This document shows positions 1 through 10,488 of a stretch of DNA of 64,000 bases, piece after piece. The DNA comes from Naematelia aurantialba (lineage: Eukaryota > Basidiomycota > Tremellomycetes > Tremellales > Naemateliaceae). The DNA lies in contig JAKFAO010000012.1 of NCBI GenBank assembly GCA_021527695.1, positions 248,001 through 312,000 of the forward strand, read 5' to 3'. The notes below the pieces were generated by a model that was not told the origin of the DNA, did not search any database, and was given only the letters and a program-made list of their open reading frames with translations. The translations under genes were made by a program, and so were the position numbers. Numbering within the stretch: position 1 is the first letter of the stretch; every line of letters starts with the position of its first letter.

Positions 1-148
1 GAGGGGAATAGCCTGTGTCTCTCTTGATGGTTGTCCGATTGAACGAGTCTGCAACGTGCGGCGCACTACGGTCGCGCCGGCGGAACGGGAGACAGCATCT
101 ACATGGATGATGGTGCAGAAAGTGCGCAGAAAGTGTGATGCTGCGTCT

Positions 149-1703
149 CTAAGCTAGTGCCCAGACGCCTATCCGATCGCGCAGGTCCACCTCCTGCCAG
201 AGCGCGATCGGTCCCCCGCTTGGACGTTGGACCTCTGCGCCTACTCCGACCGCATCGCGCTTGGCCTGTCCGTGCGGCGCCTCAGCCTGTGCCTCGTCCT
301 TTGCCTCGGCGCGTGCGTCAGCCCGATGTGGTTGATGTCCACCGGGGCTAGGCTCACGGACCGCCGAGTCGGACGGAGGGCTCGACGGCACCCCGCCGAA
401 CCGCATCTCGACCTCGTCCCAGACCGGCACGGCGCGGACGACCTCGAACCCGAGACGAGCGAAGAGTGCAATGGACGGGGTGTTGGAGGTGCCGATGCGT
501 GCGATGAGGTGGGTGGCGGCGATGGGGAGGGTGGTCGTTGCGTATGAGAGGCTGGTGGGTTAGCGACGAGAGGCTGGTGGGTTAGCGACGAGAAGCATGA
601 GGGTGGGCAAGGCTGGACAAGGTTGGACTTGAGCTGGCATGAGTTGGCATGAGGTTGGGGATGAGGTAGGACATGAAACCCACAACAGCGAGAGCGCTTC
701 GTGCGCAAAGCCCTTGCGTCGGTCGTGCGGTGCTAGAGCGATCGTCAGCGGTGTCGGTACCTCAGTGCATGACACCGATGGTAGGAAGGAGGGCAGTGCA
801 ACCGGGACAAGGACGATAGACGGGCGGCGACGAAACTTACAGGAAATCATGATCTCGCACTCGCCGTCTTCTCCTGGTCCATTCGGCAAGAACATGTTCA
901 CGTCGCCGACCATCCGTCCTTGCACGACCTGTGTGGCGCTGAGGACGGGGTGCGTCGAGGCGGGGAGGTGGGACGGTCGTTCGAGGACGATGAACGTAAG
1001 TTCTGGTGGTGAGCGGTGTCATCTGCATTTGACTGGCAAGTCGACTTGGTATACACCCCAGTCGTGGTTGGCTGCTAGGGAGAACTGTAGGGTTATGAGG
1101 GTGGGAATGAGTGTGGGTCAGTGGTCACGACGTGCGGGGAGCATCCTGAACCCTTTGCCGCTACCGAACAGCCCGTAGGGTTCTGCAGCACGCGACAGCA
1201 AGTGAGAGTTTGAGGAGTGAGGAGTGAGGGTAGGAGCGAACAGGCATTGGCGATGGTCGGTACCTACTATCACCGTCCTCATGCCATTTACCTAGCCCCA
1301 TTAGCTCCACGCACCGCAAGGCAATAACCACACTACGGCAACGACACCCACGCTGCATATCATACTCCTCTTCCAGAGTCAGCGGCTCAGACGCAGTGAG
1401 CTGCAGCAGTTCTGGCGACTGCATCCATGTGTGGTATGTCTGGTCGAGACCATCAGTCACAGCCTCACCTCGACGGTTGGTGTCCTCAAATGGGCAATGG
1501 CAACTGGGTGGGCATAGATGGAGTGGGAACTACAGATGGAGTGGGAACAGATGGGTGAGAGATCAGTCGTACGGGCACATGTTCAGCTCTACGACGCGGC
1601 AGTGGATGTCAGTGACGGGTCCCTGCTCGAGAGGCGCGGCTGACCGGTACGGAACGAGGATGACGCGGTCGCCGCAGACGACAGTGGTCTCATTGAGCCG
1701 CAT
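149..1703 (-). CDS. NAT9: N-acetyltransferase 9-like protein (GNAT family)
   Basis: This encodes a 264-aa GNAT-fold acetyltransferase of the NAT9 type, which uses acetyl-CoA; the human protein is linked to microtubule stability. Seven exons join in phase: 1645-1703, 1469-1484, 1352-1439, 1274-1291, 841-1002, 684-732 and 149-551. Recognisable family segments in order are GDRVILVPYR, the block TYHTWMQSPELLQLTASEPL, LTFIVLERP, GRMVGDVNMFL, RRKGFAHEALSL (the acetyl-CoA binding loop) and RIGTSNTPSIALFARLGFE. Exons 2 and 4 are only 16 and 18 nt long. The intron at 1440-1468 is only 29 nt, yet retaining it gives a stop and removing it restores exact family spacing. The C-terminus carries about 80 extra low-complexity residues beyond the domain. 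The gene is divergent from the proteasome gene. The family call is firm; the exact substrate is unknown. Confidence 0.88.
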
Positions 1704-2013
1704 CGAGCGAGCATCCAGCGCTCGACGTGCAGGACATCAAGTACTCGAGGCAGCCGCTGTCTACCTTGGAGATCCAGAGACCCAAGGTGACGTGGCTTTT
1801 TGGCGGAATTCCCCGCGCCGCGCGTCCTCGACCGCTCGCCTGTCGATGTCGATGTCAGGCTGTCTGTCTGTCGTCCAACCTACAATCGCAGAACATCACT
1901 AGACAAGCCTGCCTGCCCATTTCAAGATCAGGCTGCTCTACGCAGACAAGCTGTGATCGACGTTCTAGCTTGGTTGTCCTCCGCTTGCGTGTGACCTCAC
2001 CCCCACTGCCACC
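1704..2013. promoter_or_regulatory. Divergent promoter region, NAT9 / proteasome alpha-3
   Basis: This 310-bp gap separates two start codons on opposite strands and must hold both core promoters. I looked for a proteasome-type PACE element and a clear TATA box and saw neither. Confidence 0.5.
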
Positions 2014-3563
2014 ATGTCTTCCATCGGCACAGGCTACGACCTGTCGGTGTCGACCTACTCGCCTGACGGCCGCCTGTTCCAGGTCAGCTCCCTCCTTTCT
2101 TGAGTTGGAGTAAGAGCTGATAGAAATCAGGTCGAGTATGCCAACAAGGCAGTCGAGGCTGCAGGGTGAGTTGGTTGCTGCCTTCTGATCTTGTCTCTCG
2201 CCGTCCTTCGGCATTCTGGCGGTGCTGGGAGTACCGCGTGGACGACTTCGGTCCAACTATATGCTCTGCCATCACGCTATTCTCATTCCTAATAGAAACT
2301 CATCTTGACATCCAAATCTCCCGTGTGCTCCTCCCCTCCTGCCCCGACTTGCCCGTGTTTCTTTCCAGAATCTCATACTACCATCCGCAAAGTGGCAGCC
2401 AGTGAGCCGTGGATCGCTGACCTTCACAGCGTCGCAATAGGCCTCCGATGCAGCGACGGCGTCGTCCTCGGCGTCGAGCGGCTCCTCCACTCCAAGCTCC
2501 TGGTCAAAGGCGCAAATCGCCGCATACAGTCGGTGGACGAGCATATCGGTCTTGCGACGGCCGGGCTGTTGGCGGATGGAAAACATCTCGCTTCGAGAGC
2601 GAGGGACGAGGCGAGCAATTTCAGAGATACGTATGCGCAGCCTGTGACGGTCCAAGTGCGTTGCGTCTGTTACTGATACCCTCCTACCCCGCCTACCCCA
2701 TCTACCTCGTCTCCCTTTCGTTCTCTACTTACCTCTCAACGCCTCTTCCTTCCCACATGATGACTACCACATGACGACAACGCTGACTCGCTGCTTCCTT
2801 TCGTTCCCCCTGGTCTTCCCTTCCTGCCGTTCACTCGCCATCACTCCGCTGCCCCACAGGTCCTCGCCGACCGGCTATCAGCCTACACCCAGGCATACAC
2901 GTGCTACGGCTCCGTGCGGCCGTTCGGTATCTCGACGCTCGTGGGCGGCGTGGACAAGACCGGCCCGCGCCTGTTCTGCATCGAGCCGTCCGGCGTGTTT
3001 TACGGGTACCGCGCGACGGCTGTCGGCAAGGGCCGGGCGTTGGCGCGGACAGAGCTGGAGAAGGTGTTGGGCAAGGCGGATGAGGAGGGCGGGACGTTGA
3101 CTGTGCGGCAGGGAGTATTGGAGGTCGCGAGAATGTGCGTGTCGTCTCTTGGTCTTACTGCGTCTCTGTGTTTTCGTCTTTCTCGTATCTTCATCGTCTC
3201 TCCTCTCGACTCCATGCTGCCAGTCTTCACCTCTCATCTCTCGTGTTGAGGCTCCGCCTCTCTATCCTCTATCCCTATGTCTATCGTTCGCTCCTCTCCA
3301 TACCATTCAGACCTCGTACATCCCGAGGGGGCACTTTACGCAGCACTCACAAACGACTCAACCCGCCCAACCCGGGAGGCAGAGCTGACCAACGCAGTAT
3401 CCACCTCGTGCACGACGACAACAAGGACAAGGACTTTGAGCTCGAGCTGACGTGGATCTGTGGCGAGTCGAAATACAAGCACGCGGCCGTGCCTGCGGAC
3501 TTGTTGGCCGAGGCGGACGCAAAGGGCCGGGCTGCGCTCGAAGAAGGCATGGAGGAGGACTAG
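2014..3563 (+). CDS. PRE10: 20S proteasome subunit alpha type-3
   Basis: This 256-aa structural alpha subunit of the 20S core (human PSMA3, yeast Pre10) forms part of the outer gate ring and is non-catalytic. Exons are 2014-2082, 2131-2165, 2430-2655, 2860-3134 and 3398-3563, all GT..AG and phase-consistent. The N-terminus [19 protein letters not shown] followed by VEYANKAVE is the alpha-subunit signature. [23 protein letters not shown] and IIHLVHDDN complete the fold. The acidic tail EEGMEED is typical of this subunit and is absent from most other alpha subunits. The length matches the family. The third and fourth introns are 204 and 263 nt; the others are short. Confidence is very high. Confidence 0.96.
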
Positions 3564-3850
3564 ACTGTGGTAGGGCTAGGACTGGGACCAGGGCTAGGAC
3601 TGGGACTAGGGCGGGCAAGGTGGGCAAGGCGGGCTAGGATTGGGACTAGGGTGGGGGAGGGCGAGGCGAGGGCAGGTTTCGGCGGACGACGAGTCTTTGG
3701 TGAGTGAGGGAGGCTTCGTGGATGGGGTCGAGCAAGGCGGGCGAGCCATGAGTCGAGGGCAGCACAGTCGTACCCGTCCGATGTACATTGTAGATCTCTC
3801 GTGTGAGAGGCAGGCATGCATACAAAATCGCATTTCGCCGCGTCCCCCGT

Positions 3851-4013
3851 CTGCATCTGGCATCTTGCACCTTGCATCTTGCATCTTGCATCTTAAATCT
3901 TGCATCTTGCATCTTAAATCTTGCATCTTGCATCTCGCGTCTTGCATCTTGCATCTCGCGTCTTGCATCTTGCATCTCGCGTCTTGCATCTTGCATCTTG
4001 CATCTTGCATCTT
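3851..4013. repeat. Heptamer array, TTGCATC unit with higher-order 21-mers
   Basis: About 22 copies of a 7-bp unit TTGCATC are present. Variant units are ordered: two blocks of two TTGCATC plus one TTAAATC, then three blocks of two TTGCATC plus one TCGCGTC, then a run of pure TTGCATC. The variants therefore create 21-bp higher-order repeats. Confidence 0.95.
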
Positions 4014-4370
4014 AGCAGTTCGTATTCTATTCTCTCAAATGACAAGAGTCGCACGAATGCCCGTACGGAGACTCGAGGCTCCGAGCTGACTGGATACGTG
4101 CTCCGAGCTGGCTGGATACAGGACACTGGTCAGTCGGTACGATGCAAATATATGCATGGACATGGGCGTTGATACATTGGGTCTTACGATCGATAACCAG
4201 AGACGACGCGAGTCGCTCGTCGAGAACTACGATCAAGGAATCGACTGGTAGATAAATACAGTACGGAGAGAACAGATTATTCAAGGTATATAATCGATGC
4301 GAGGCGGAGGGTATGTCGTGCAGCGTACTCTGGACTTGGGTTTATTTTGGTTGTGATTGTGGATGTGAAG

Positions 4371-4500
4371 AATGGCGAATGGTGGATGATGGTGAATGGC
4401 GAATGGTGGATGGTGGATGGTGGATGGTGAATGGTGGATGGTGGATGGTGAATGGTGGATGGTGGATGGTGGATGGTGAATGGCGATTGGCGAATGGCAA
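4371..4500. repeat. Heptamer array, GGATGGT/GAATGGT unit
   Basis: About 17 tandem 7-bp units of GGATGGT interspersed with GAATGGT; the array degrades to GCGATTG-like units at its right end. Confidence 0.93.
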
Positions 4501-4613
4501 AGATGAAGACCGAGGGACGAGGAAGCTATGGGACGGGGAAACTACCGGACGGGAAGACTATGCAAAGAGAAAGAGACCAACCGATCGCAGGCTAGAAAGA
4601 CGAAAGACGCAAC

Positions 4614-4680
4614 CGACAACCGACAACCGACAAGCGAAAGACGAAAGATGAAAGACGAAAGACGAGAGACAAAGACGACA
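4614..4680. repeat. Short CGACAAC and GACGAAA heptamer runs
   Basis: Three CGACAAC-like units are followed by about five GACGAAA-like 7-bp units. The array lies just beyond the 3' end of the SPT3 coding region and could be in its 3' UTR. Confidence 0.8.
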
Positions 4681-4723
4681 CCCGACGCACGAAGACGAAA
4701 GGCGCCGCAAGGAGACGAAACGA

Positions 4724-7407
4724 TCACACCAGGGCCATACGATTCCGCCCGACCCCTCCGCGCCAATGCCGCAGCCCGCCACCGCGGATATTGGCCTGTT
4801 GTCTCTGAATCTGCGCAAACGCCTCGAGAACGTGAGCAGGCAAGAGCGGCTGCCGTGCTGATGGCGGCGGAGCGAACAGCGACAGTGGGTAATGTGCGCC
4901 GCCTCCGAGCCCCGCTCCTCCTGCCCCGGCGCCAACCCCGCCTGCCCCCGATGCCGACGCCGACGATACCGATGCGGCAGTGTTCTTGCGCGCCGAAGTA
5001 GGCAGGGTATGTGTCCCCTCGCGGTCGGAATTCGCAGGTGGCGTCGAGACGGCGGCGCCCTGGATGAACGTGGTCGTGGTCGTGGCGGAAGGGTTGCCGG
5101 TGGCGTCGGCGTAGCCGTTGACGTGGGTGTTGGCATTGGTGTTGGCATTGGCATTGACAGACACCGTGGTGTCTTCGGGACTACCGCGCTTGGCGAATAT
5201 GTCGCCCGTATGGCCGCGTTTGACCCCTCGCTGGGCGGATGACGGGGCTGACACCGGTGCGGCCGCAGGCGCAATAGTCGGCGCGGGTACAGGCACAGGT
5301 ATGGGATGGAGGTGCTTGTCTCGCACTTCCAGTGCGGTGACGCAGAGGGATCGGACCATCTCGAACGAGAGGAAGCCGAGAATGTCTACGATATCGTCGT
5401 TTGGCCGCACGTCCAGATACGCGGCAAAGTTGATGAACTCTCGAAAGCGTTTCGCTGGAGCCGTCAGCGTGTTCAGCAAGCCGACTCGGCAGCAGGCGTG
5501 TATGAAAACGGGCGAAAACCAGGACGAGTGATCAAAGGCTGGCGGATGAAAATCGGCCCAGGATGAGAGGCTGGGGCAGTGCACATGAAGAGATCGAACA
5601 CCGGGAGGCTACTCACCTTTACGATAGGTGAAGCTCGCCTGTCTGCAGTCCGAGTAATGCACGTACTCGTCCTTGGTCATCTTCTTTGTGATCTCGTCGG
5701 CGTCCTGTCGGCGCATCAGCACGGGATTCCCTCTGATCAAACAACCCGTCCGAGAGATACCATCGCGAACACGGAAAATGAAATCGGGCCAAAGAGGGAG
5801 GGGTGGCCGCCTCTGAAACTGAAACGAGGCAGAGGGACGGGCGACCTCCGAAACTGGAACCGAAAGAGGACCGGCGACCACTGAATCTGAAACCGAGGGA
5901 AAGACATGCTTGGCGGTGTGGATCCGCCGACTCACTCGCAACCTCTGCATACTATCCTGATAAGCCTGCATCTCATCCTCATCCTCATCGTCGTCGTCCT
6001 CTCCCGCGCGGTTCTGCGAGCTCGGAAGGCCTTTGAGAAAGTCGGAGAACGGCGTGAGCAGTTCCCAAGGGAGTTTGACCATTGTCCTTCGGCTTTTCAA
6101 CGCTTTTTCTGACGGCGTCAGTTCTGCTGCTGGTCTGCCATCAAAGAGTCGTATGACGAAAGCGTAGAGGGTCAGGTGATGGCGCATCACGCAGCGTAGA
6201 GTGTCAGGGATGATGACGATGTATCTGGTAAACCGGATGGTCGAGGAGATTGTATCGCGCATGGGAAACGTAGATGCAAGGTGGCAAGGTGGTAAGAGGC
6301 AAGTGGCAACTCACCATCGACAAGCTCAACGTCCCCTTCCTCCTCCTCCTTGGCGCGTTTCCTCACATCCTTCCAGCTGAGATAGGTCCTCAAGCGATTG
6401 ACCTTGCCCCTGTCCTCCCGGATGAGGAAGATGAGGTCCTCGGCGGAGAGGTACCGTGATGCGCGGAGGTGGGTCAGTAGTCGGGCACGAGTGACCTGCA
6501 CATGAGTTTCTAGGTCATGGACTGGAACGGCAGCGAGGCAAGGGCGACTGTGCGAGCCGAGGTTGGTGGGATCGATACAGCCTGGGAGGTGAAAGGCCCG
6601 AGAGGATGACCATGGGTAAGAAAACTCACCATCTCGATGACTTGTCCGCGGACAATGTCTTCCACGAGCTTGATCGTTTCAGGGAGCGGGTCCTGCACTT
6701 CGCCAAAGACGAACATCTGTGGGTGTCAGCGTGGTGAGGACATGAGGGGGATAGCAAGGCGAGGAGCAGCATGAAGCTGAGGAGCAGCATGAAGCTGAGG
6801 AGCAGCATGAAGCTGAGGAGCAGCATGAAGCTGAGGAGCAGCATGAAGCTGAGGAGCAGCATGAGAGCCAGGAGTGAGAGGACAAGGAAGAAGAGAGAAG
6901 GAAAGGAGGAAGGAAAGAGAGGAGGAAGAGAGGGGAGCGCAAACAACGACGCACCATTTGCCCAATCTCAGCGAGATACTTGTACTCCCCCTCCCTCGCG
7001 CCTGTCCCCGCCGCCGCTGCTCCTGCAGCTCCAGGCGCACCAGCCCCAGCGGCCGTACCAGCACCGCCCGTTCCCACACCTTTCTTCCTCCTCGCGCGCT
7101 TCTTGCTTCCGCCCGCCTCGGCCGTCTCTGCCTCGCCGTCGTCGCCATCATCGTCGTCGTCCCCTTCGTCGTCTGATGGCGATTGGCGCAGGACGGAGGA
7201 CCGCCGTCGAATGTTCGGTCCGGGAGGTGGTAAAGCCGGTGGAGTTGACGTTGACGCTGTCGCTGTCGTTGTCGCTGAAGCGGTGGGCGGTTTTGCCGTG
7301 GAAGAGGGTCCCGCCGCGGAAGCGGCTGCGGCAGAGGAGGAAGCGGAGGGTTGGGCGGGAAGAGGAAGAGCCAAGGTTGGGCGCTGAGGGAATGCTAGTG
7401 CGGACAT
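4724..7407 (-). CDS. SPT3: SAGA complex TBP-recruiting subunit SPT3
   Basis: This 577-aa protein is the histone-fold SAGA subunit that contacts TBP at promoters. Exons are 6955-7407, 6630-6716, 6315-6495, 5936-6129, 5617-5704 and 4724-5454. The first histone-fold half (about residues 140-225) includes MFVFGEVQDPLPETIKLVED, LSAEDLIFLIREDR and VNRLRTYLSWKDVRK. The middle has VKLPWELLTPF, and the second histone fold (about 305-400) has EYVHYSDCRQASFTYRK and FREFINF..DIVDILGFLSFEMVR. About 140 residues of Ala/Ser/Thr/Pro/Asp-rich sequence precede the first fold and about 180 low-complexity residues follow the second, so the protein is longer than yeast Spt3. The start at 7407 is directly preceded by an ACC repeat; an in-frame ATG exists at 7539. 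The exon-4 acceptor could be 6129 or 6126. The identity is certain. Confidence 0.93.
6761..6866. repeat. 18-bp minisatellite inside SPT3 intron 1
   Basis: Nearly six perfect copies of an 18-bp unit (GAGGAGCAGCATGAAGCT) fill much of the 238-nt first intron (6717-6954). The period is a multiple of three, so the intron reads as a repetitive pseudo-ORF. Confidence 0.95.
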
Positions 7408-7444
7408 GGTGGTGGTGGTGGTGGTGGTGGTGGTGGTGGTGGTG
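7408..7444. repeat. GGT/ACC trinucleotide repeat abutting the SPT3 start codon
   Basis: About twelve GGT units on the + strand (ACC in SPT3 sense) end directly at the proposed ATG. In the SPT3 frame they would encode a threonine run if translation began at the upstream ATG (7539). Confidence 0.93.
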
Positions 7445-9769
7445 TGTGATAGAGACAGTAACAGGGATGTGGGATGCAAAGGGGGATGCGAGGTGGCAAC
7501 TCCACGCCTATGGTCTATGTATCTATAGGGTGAAATCAAGCGGAGCTGGCGCTGTCGTCACAGTGACCAAGGGTGCAGCGGCGGTGTAGACGAGGGGATG
7601 GTGTGTGTGAAACAGCCGGCGATCGGGAGGATTGCCGCGGCTGTTGATGCAAAGGAGGCAATCGAACTGACAGCCGCTTCTGCCGTCTGGGCCGTACGTC
7701 CCCAGGTCGTCTCGGTGGACGGCTCTACCCTGCCCAACTGAAATTCCTGTCTGGTCGCCAGCCGGGTCTGTCGTGGATGTTTCGGCGGTGGGCGGTACAA
7801 AGAGTCGGGCGTCCGTTCGCTGAAGGATGTCTATCGTCTGGACGCGCTCGTCACGCAATCAGGCTAAGGCTCCTTGGAGGCAGGTCTGACGACACTCGGG
7901 CTCGCCGATACGTCGACTGGGGATGATCGACAAACGCTAAAGCCGCCGGGCGAAACACTCAATGCACACACAGGCCAAGCTAGATCGTTCCCGACGACCC
8001 GCGATCGGCCTTCCCAACGCGCCTTCGTTGTCTACAGCGTACAGCACGTCGAGACCGCCGACCGTTGACCGCTGACCGCTGACCGTTGATAGCTCGTCGC
8101 TTGGCGCTTGTCGTCGCTTGGCGCTTGTCGTCGCTTGACGTGTGTGGTCGCTTGGTCGGACGTTTGGCCGATCGCTTGGCCGTCCTATCAGTCGTTGGAA
8201 GGCGACCAGGCGACACTCGGCTGGTGCTCCAGTGCACGAAGGAAACCGCGCCGCCAACGATAAAGGGACAACGGGAACCGCGAGGCGAAGGTCGGTTGGC
8301 TGGGTCTTGTCCTTTGCAGAGGCGGCGTTGGATGCTCGTCCTGGCGTCCTGCGTCCCGTCGTTTGTCGCTTGGTCCTTTGCAGCTCGGTATCGTCCCGAT
8401 GCGTCTTGGAACGCTCGTCCTTTACTGCTCGTTTGGCGTCTGGCTACTCGAGTGTCCTTTCTGCCGCTCGGCACTCGGCTCGATACGCGACTGTCAAGTC
8501 TCGAGTCCACAGGAAGCGCAAACGGCACAAAGGCAGAAGCAGAATCCCAAGGTGCCGGTTGTCGAGATTTTCAGAAAACCCAGAGACGCGACGGTGGCTA
8601 CTAAATACTCGTAGGTGTCGATTCCAGGACGACACGGAGAGGATACAGAGTCACCTCGTCGCTCGGACAGACGCAGTCGAAACGAGCGAAGCGTCTAGTT
8701 TATGCTCAATTGCACTTTGGCCCACGCTGGGCGGATGATACCGAGCCGGAGCCCACAATAATACAAAAGCACAGAGCCGCTCGACATCGCTAAGCGATCG
8801 CTTAATCATATGCTGCCTGATCTCCTGTCATTCAGCCCCGTCCCCCGTCCCCCCGCCCCCGTCTCTCGACTCGTACTCCTCCGACGCATCCTCCCTTGAC
8901 ATGTCCTTCTCTCTCCCTCTCCCGGATGTCCAGATATTCAGGATCCAGACTGGGATCCACAAAAAAAAAGTCGGTACGTCCGTCCCGGGTTTCGGCACGC
9001 AGCATAATGCCGACCTGTCTTCGGTCTCTATTCACTCGTCGCTCATTCGTCCCCCATGCCCGCCATGTCTCGTCCCCCCCCCCCTCTCTCTGTCCCCCCT
9101 ACCTCCATGTGCTGCCCCCTCGCTATGAATACATGCATTCCCTCTGCTACTCACGCCCCAATCCCGACGAGTCTGTATTCAAGAAAACGCTCCACTCTTT
9201 AGCGAGACTTTGCGATAAGCGCTTTTCCAGTCGTCACCGTCGGAGCACAGTCTCGGAACGTTTCCCGAGCGCATTGTATTTCTACTACTTGTCGACGTGG
9301 GCGACCCCCACTTTGTATTCTTTGCTTCTCTACTTGACTCAGACCTGCAGGTCGGCTTTGCCGAACGGCTATGGTGCATCAGTGATCCTGACTGTCCAGG
9401 GGTGAGGCACGTCCTTCGGAGCTAGGTCAAGGTGGCATGGATCCTGGCGGTATCTGAAAACAAACCCTAACAGCACAAAGGACTCTTTAAGACAGTACTC
9501 GCGCGGTTTATCTCTGTGGACCACCCAGGTCACTGGAAGGTGGCGGGATGTGTTGGCTAGCTTGACACAGCGTTAGGTGTTGATCCACAGATGGATTGTG
9601 TCGTGTCGTGGCTATTACTACATGGGTTGTGTGGTGTCGTGGTTAGACTACATATGGGTTCTGTCATGTCGTGGCTAGATTACATATGAGGTGTGTCGTG
9701 TCGTGGCGGGACTACTGTGCTGGAGGGGCATTGTGTCGGGACTACTGCACCATAGGGAATGTGCCGGGA
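7445..9769. other. 2.3 kb without a supportable gene
   Basis: This contains the SPT3 5' flank, short GCTGACC/TCGCTTGGCGCTTG repeats (about 8060-8160), a perfect 14-bp palindrome TAAGCGATCGCTTA (8791-8804), a CT-rich tract (about 8840-9120) and degenerate GTGTCGTGGC repeats (about 9595-9770). Short ORFs occur on both strands in all frames; none shows a known domain or a convincing splice chain. I see no tRNA. Confidence 0.6.
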
Positions 9770-10488
9770 CTAGTGCGCTGTGGGGGTCTCCGGAAACCAC
9801 CGGCGCACGGCGACCATGGTATCGTCCGGACGAGTGTTGAAGAGCAGTTTCGAGGTGGGAGACGTCTCGTGGATCGTGTTGACTAGGGCTTCGAAGAGGG
9901 GGGTGTACTGCGCGTTTGAGCGGATGCCCAAGCCTCTGGTCGGTCAGTATGACGAGGCGGTACGCGCGATACGACGAGATGGCATTGAGGATGGGGAGGA
10001 CTGGGGAGAACTGAGGAGGATGGGAAGGAGGGCTGAGAATGACTGAAGAGGTTTCTCTTCCTGAGAGATGACTGAGGGCGAGAAGACGAAGTCGAGAAGA
10101 CGGCAGGCGAGAACGGGGGCGAGAACGGGGGCGAGCAACCGAGCCAAGAAGACGAGGAGAGAAGACGACAGGGAAGGCGTGAAAACAAAGCGGAAGGAAG
10201 GAAGGAAGGAGAGGAGGACATCTCGACGCACATACAGACCCCTGCCCAGCTCCTACTCTGGAGGATCGCTACCAATCGCGCCATGCCCTCTTCCGGCCCA
10301 TAATGAATCACCTGGTACCCGTACCCCACATCGCGGAACTGCTGCTCGCCCCGCGCCAGGGCGGCCTTGACCCGTGCTGCCTGTGCGCTCACTGCAGCTT
10401 CGTCAGAGTCGACCATCTTGGCGAGCTCGGACCATGATAGCCCGATGACGAGGAAGCATGGGGCGCCGGGCTCGCTGGGGGTCGTCAT
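9770..10488 (-). CDS. Small conserved protein of unknown function
   Basis: This two-exon gene (10232-10488, 9770-9935) encodes 140 aa. The exons join in phase across a 296-nt intron that contains purine-rich sequence. The reading begins with a beta-strand-like segment, CFLVIGLSWSELAKMV. It continues through a helix-rich middle, GYGYQVIHYGPEEGM, then WAGVCIGLGIRS formed exactly across the splice junction, LFEALVNTIHETSP, and TSKLLFNTRPDDTMVAVRRW. The alternating beta/alpha pattern suggests a small Rossmann-like fold. I recall similar short conserved hypothetical proteins in fungi and bacteria but cannot assign a function, cofactor or pathway. No signal peptide or membrane segment is visible. 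It is isolated between long gaps on both sides. Confidence 0.72.

Larger units (their letters stand above)
3564..4723. other. Gene-free gap rich in tandem repeats
   Basis: This is the 3'-3' gap between the proteasome gene and SPT3. It holds degenerate GGGACTAGG-type repeats (about 3570-3660), the TTGCATC array, the GGATGGT array and a GACGAAA array (about 4614-4680), each described separately. Apparent ORFs here are translations of repeats. Confidence 0.7.

Noticed and set aside
3851..4013. CRISPR-like regular repeats
   Set aside because: Units are contiguous 7-mers without unique spacers, and the genome is eukaryotic.
6626..6946. ORFs with repeated SCCSSA or KLRSSM units
   Set aside because: These are translations of the 18-bp minisatellite inside an SPT3 intron.
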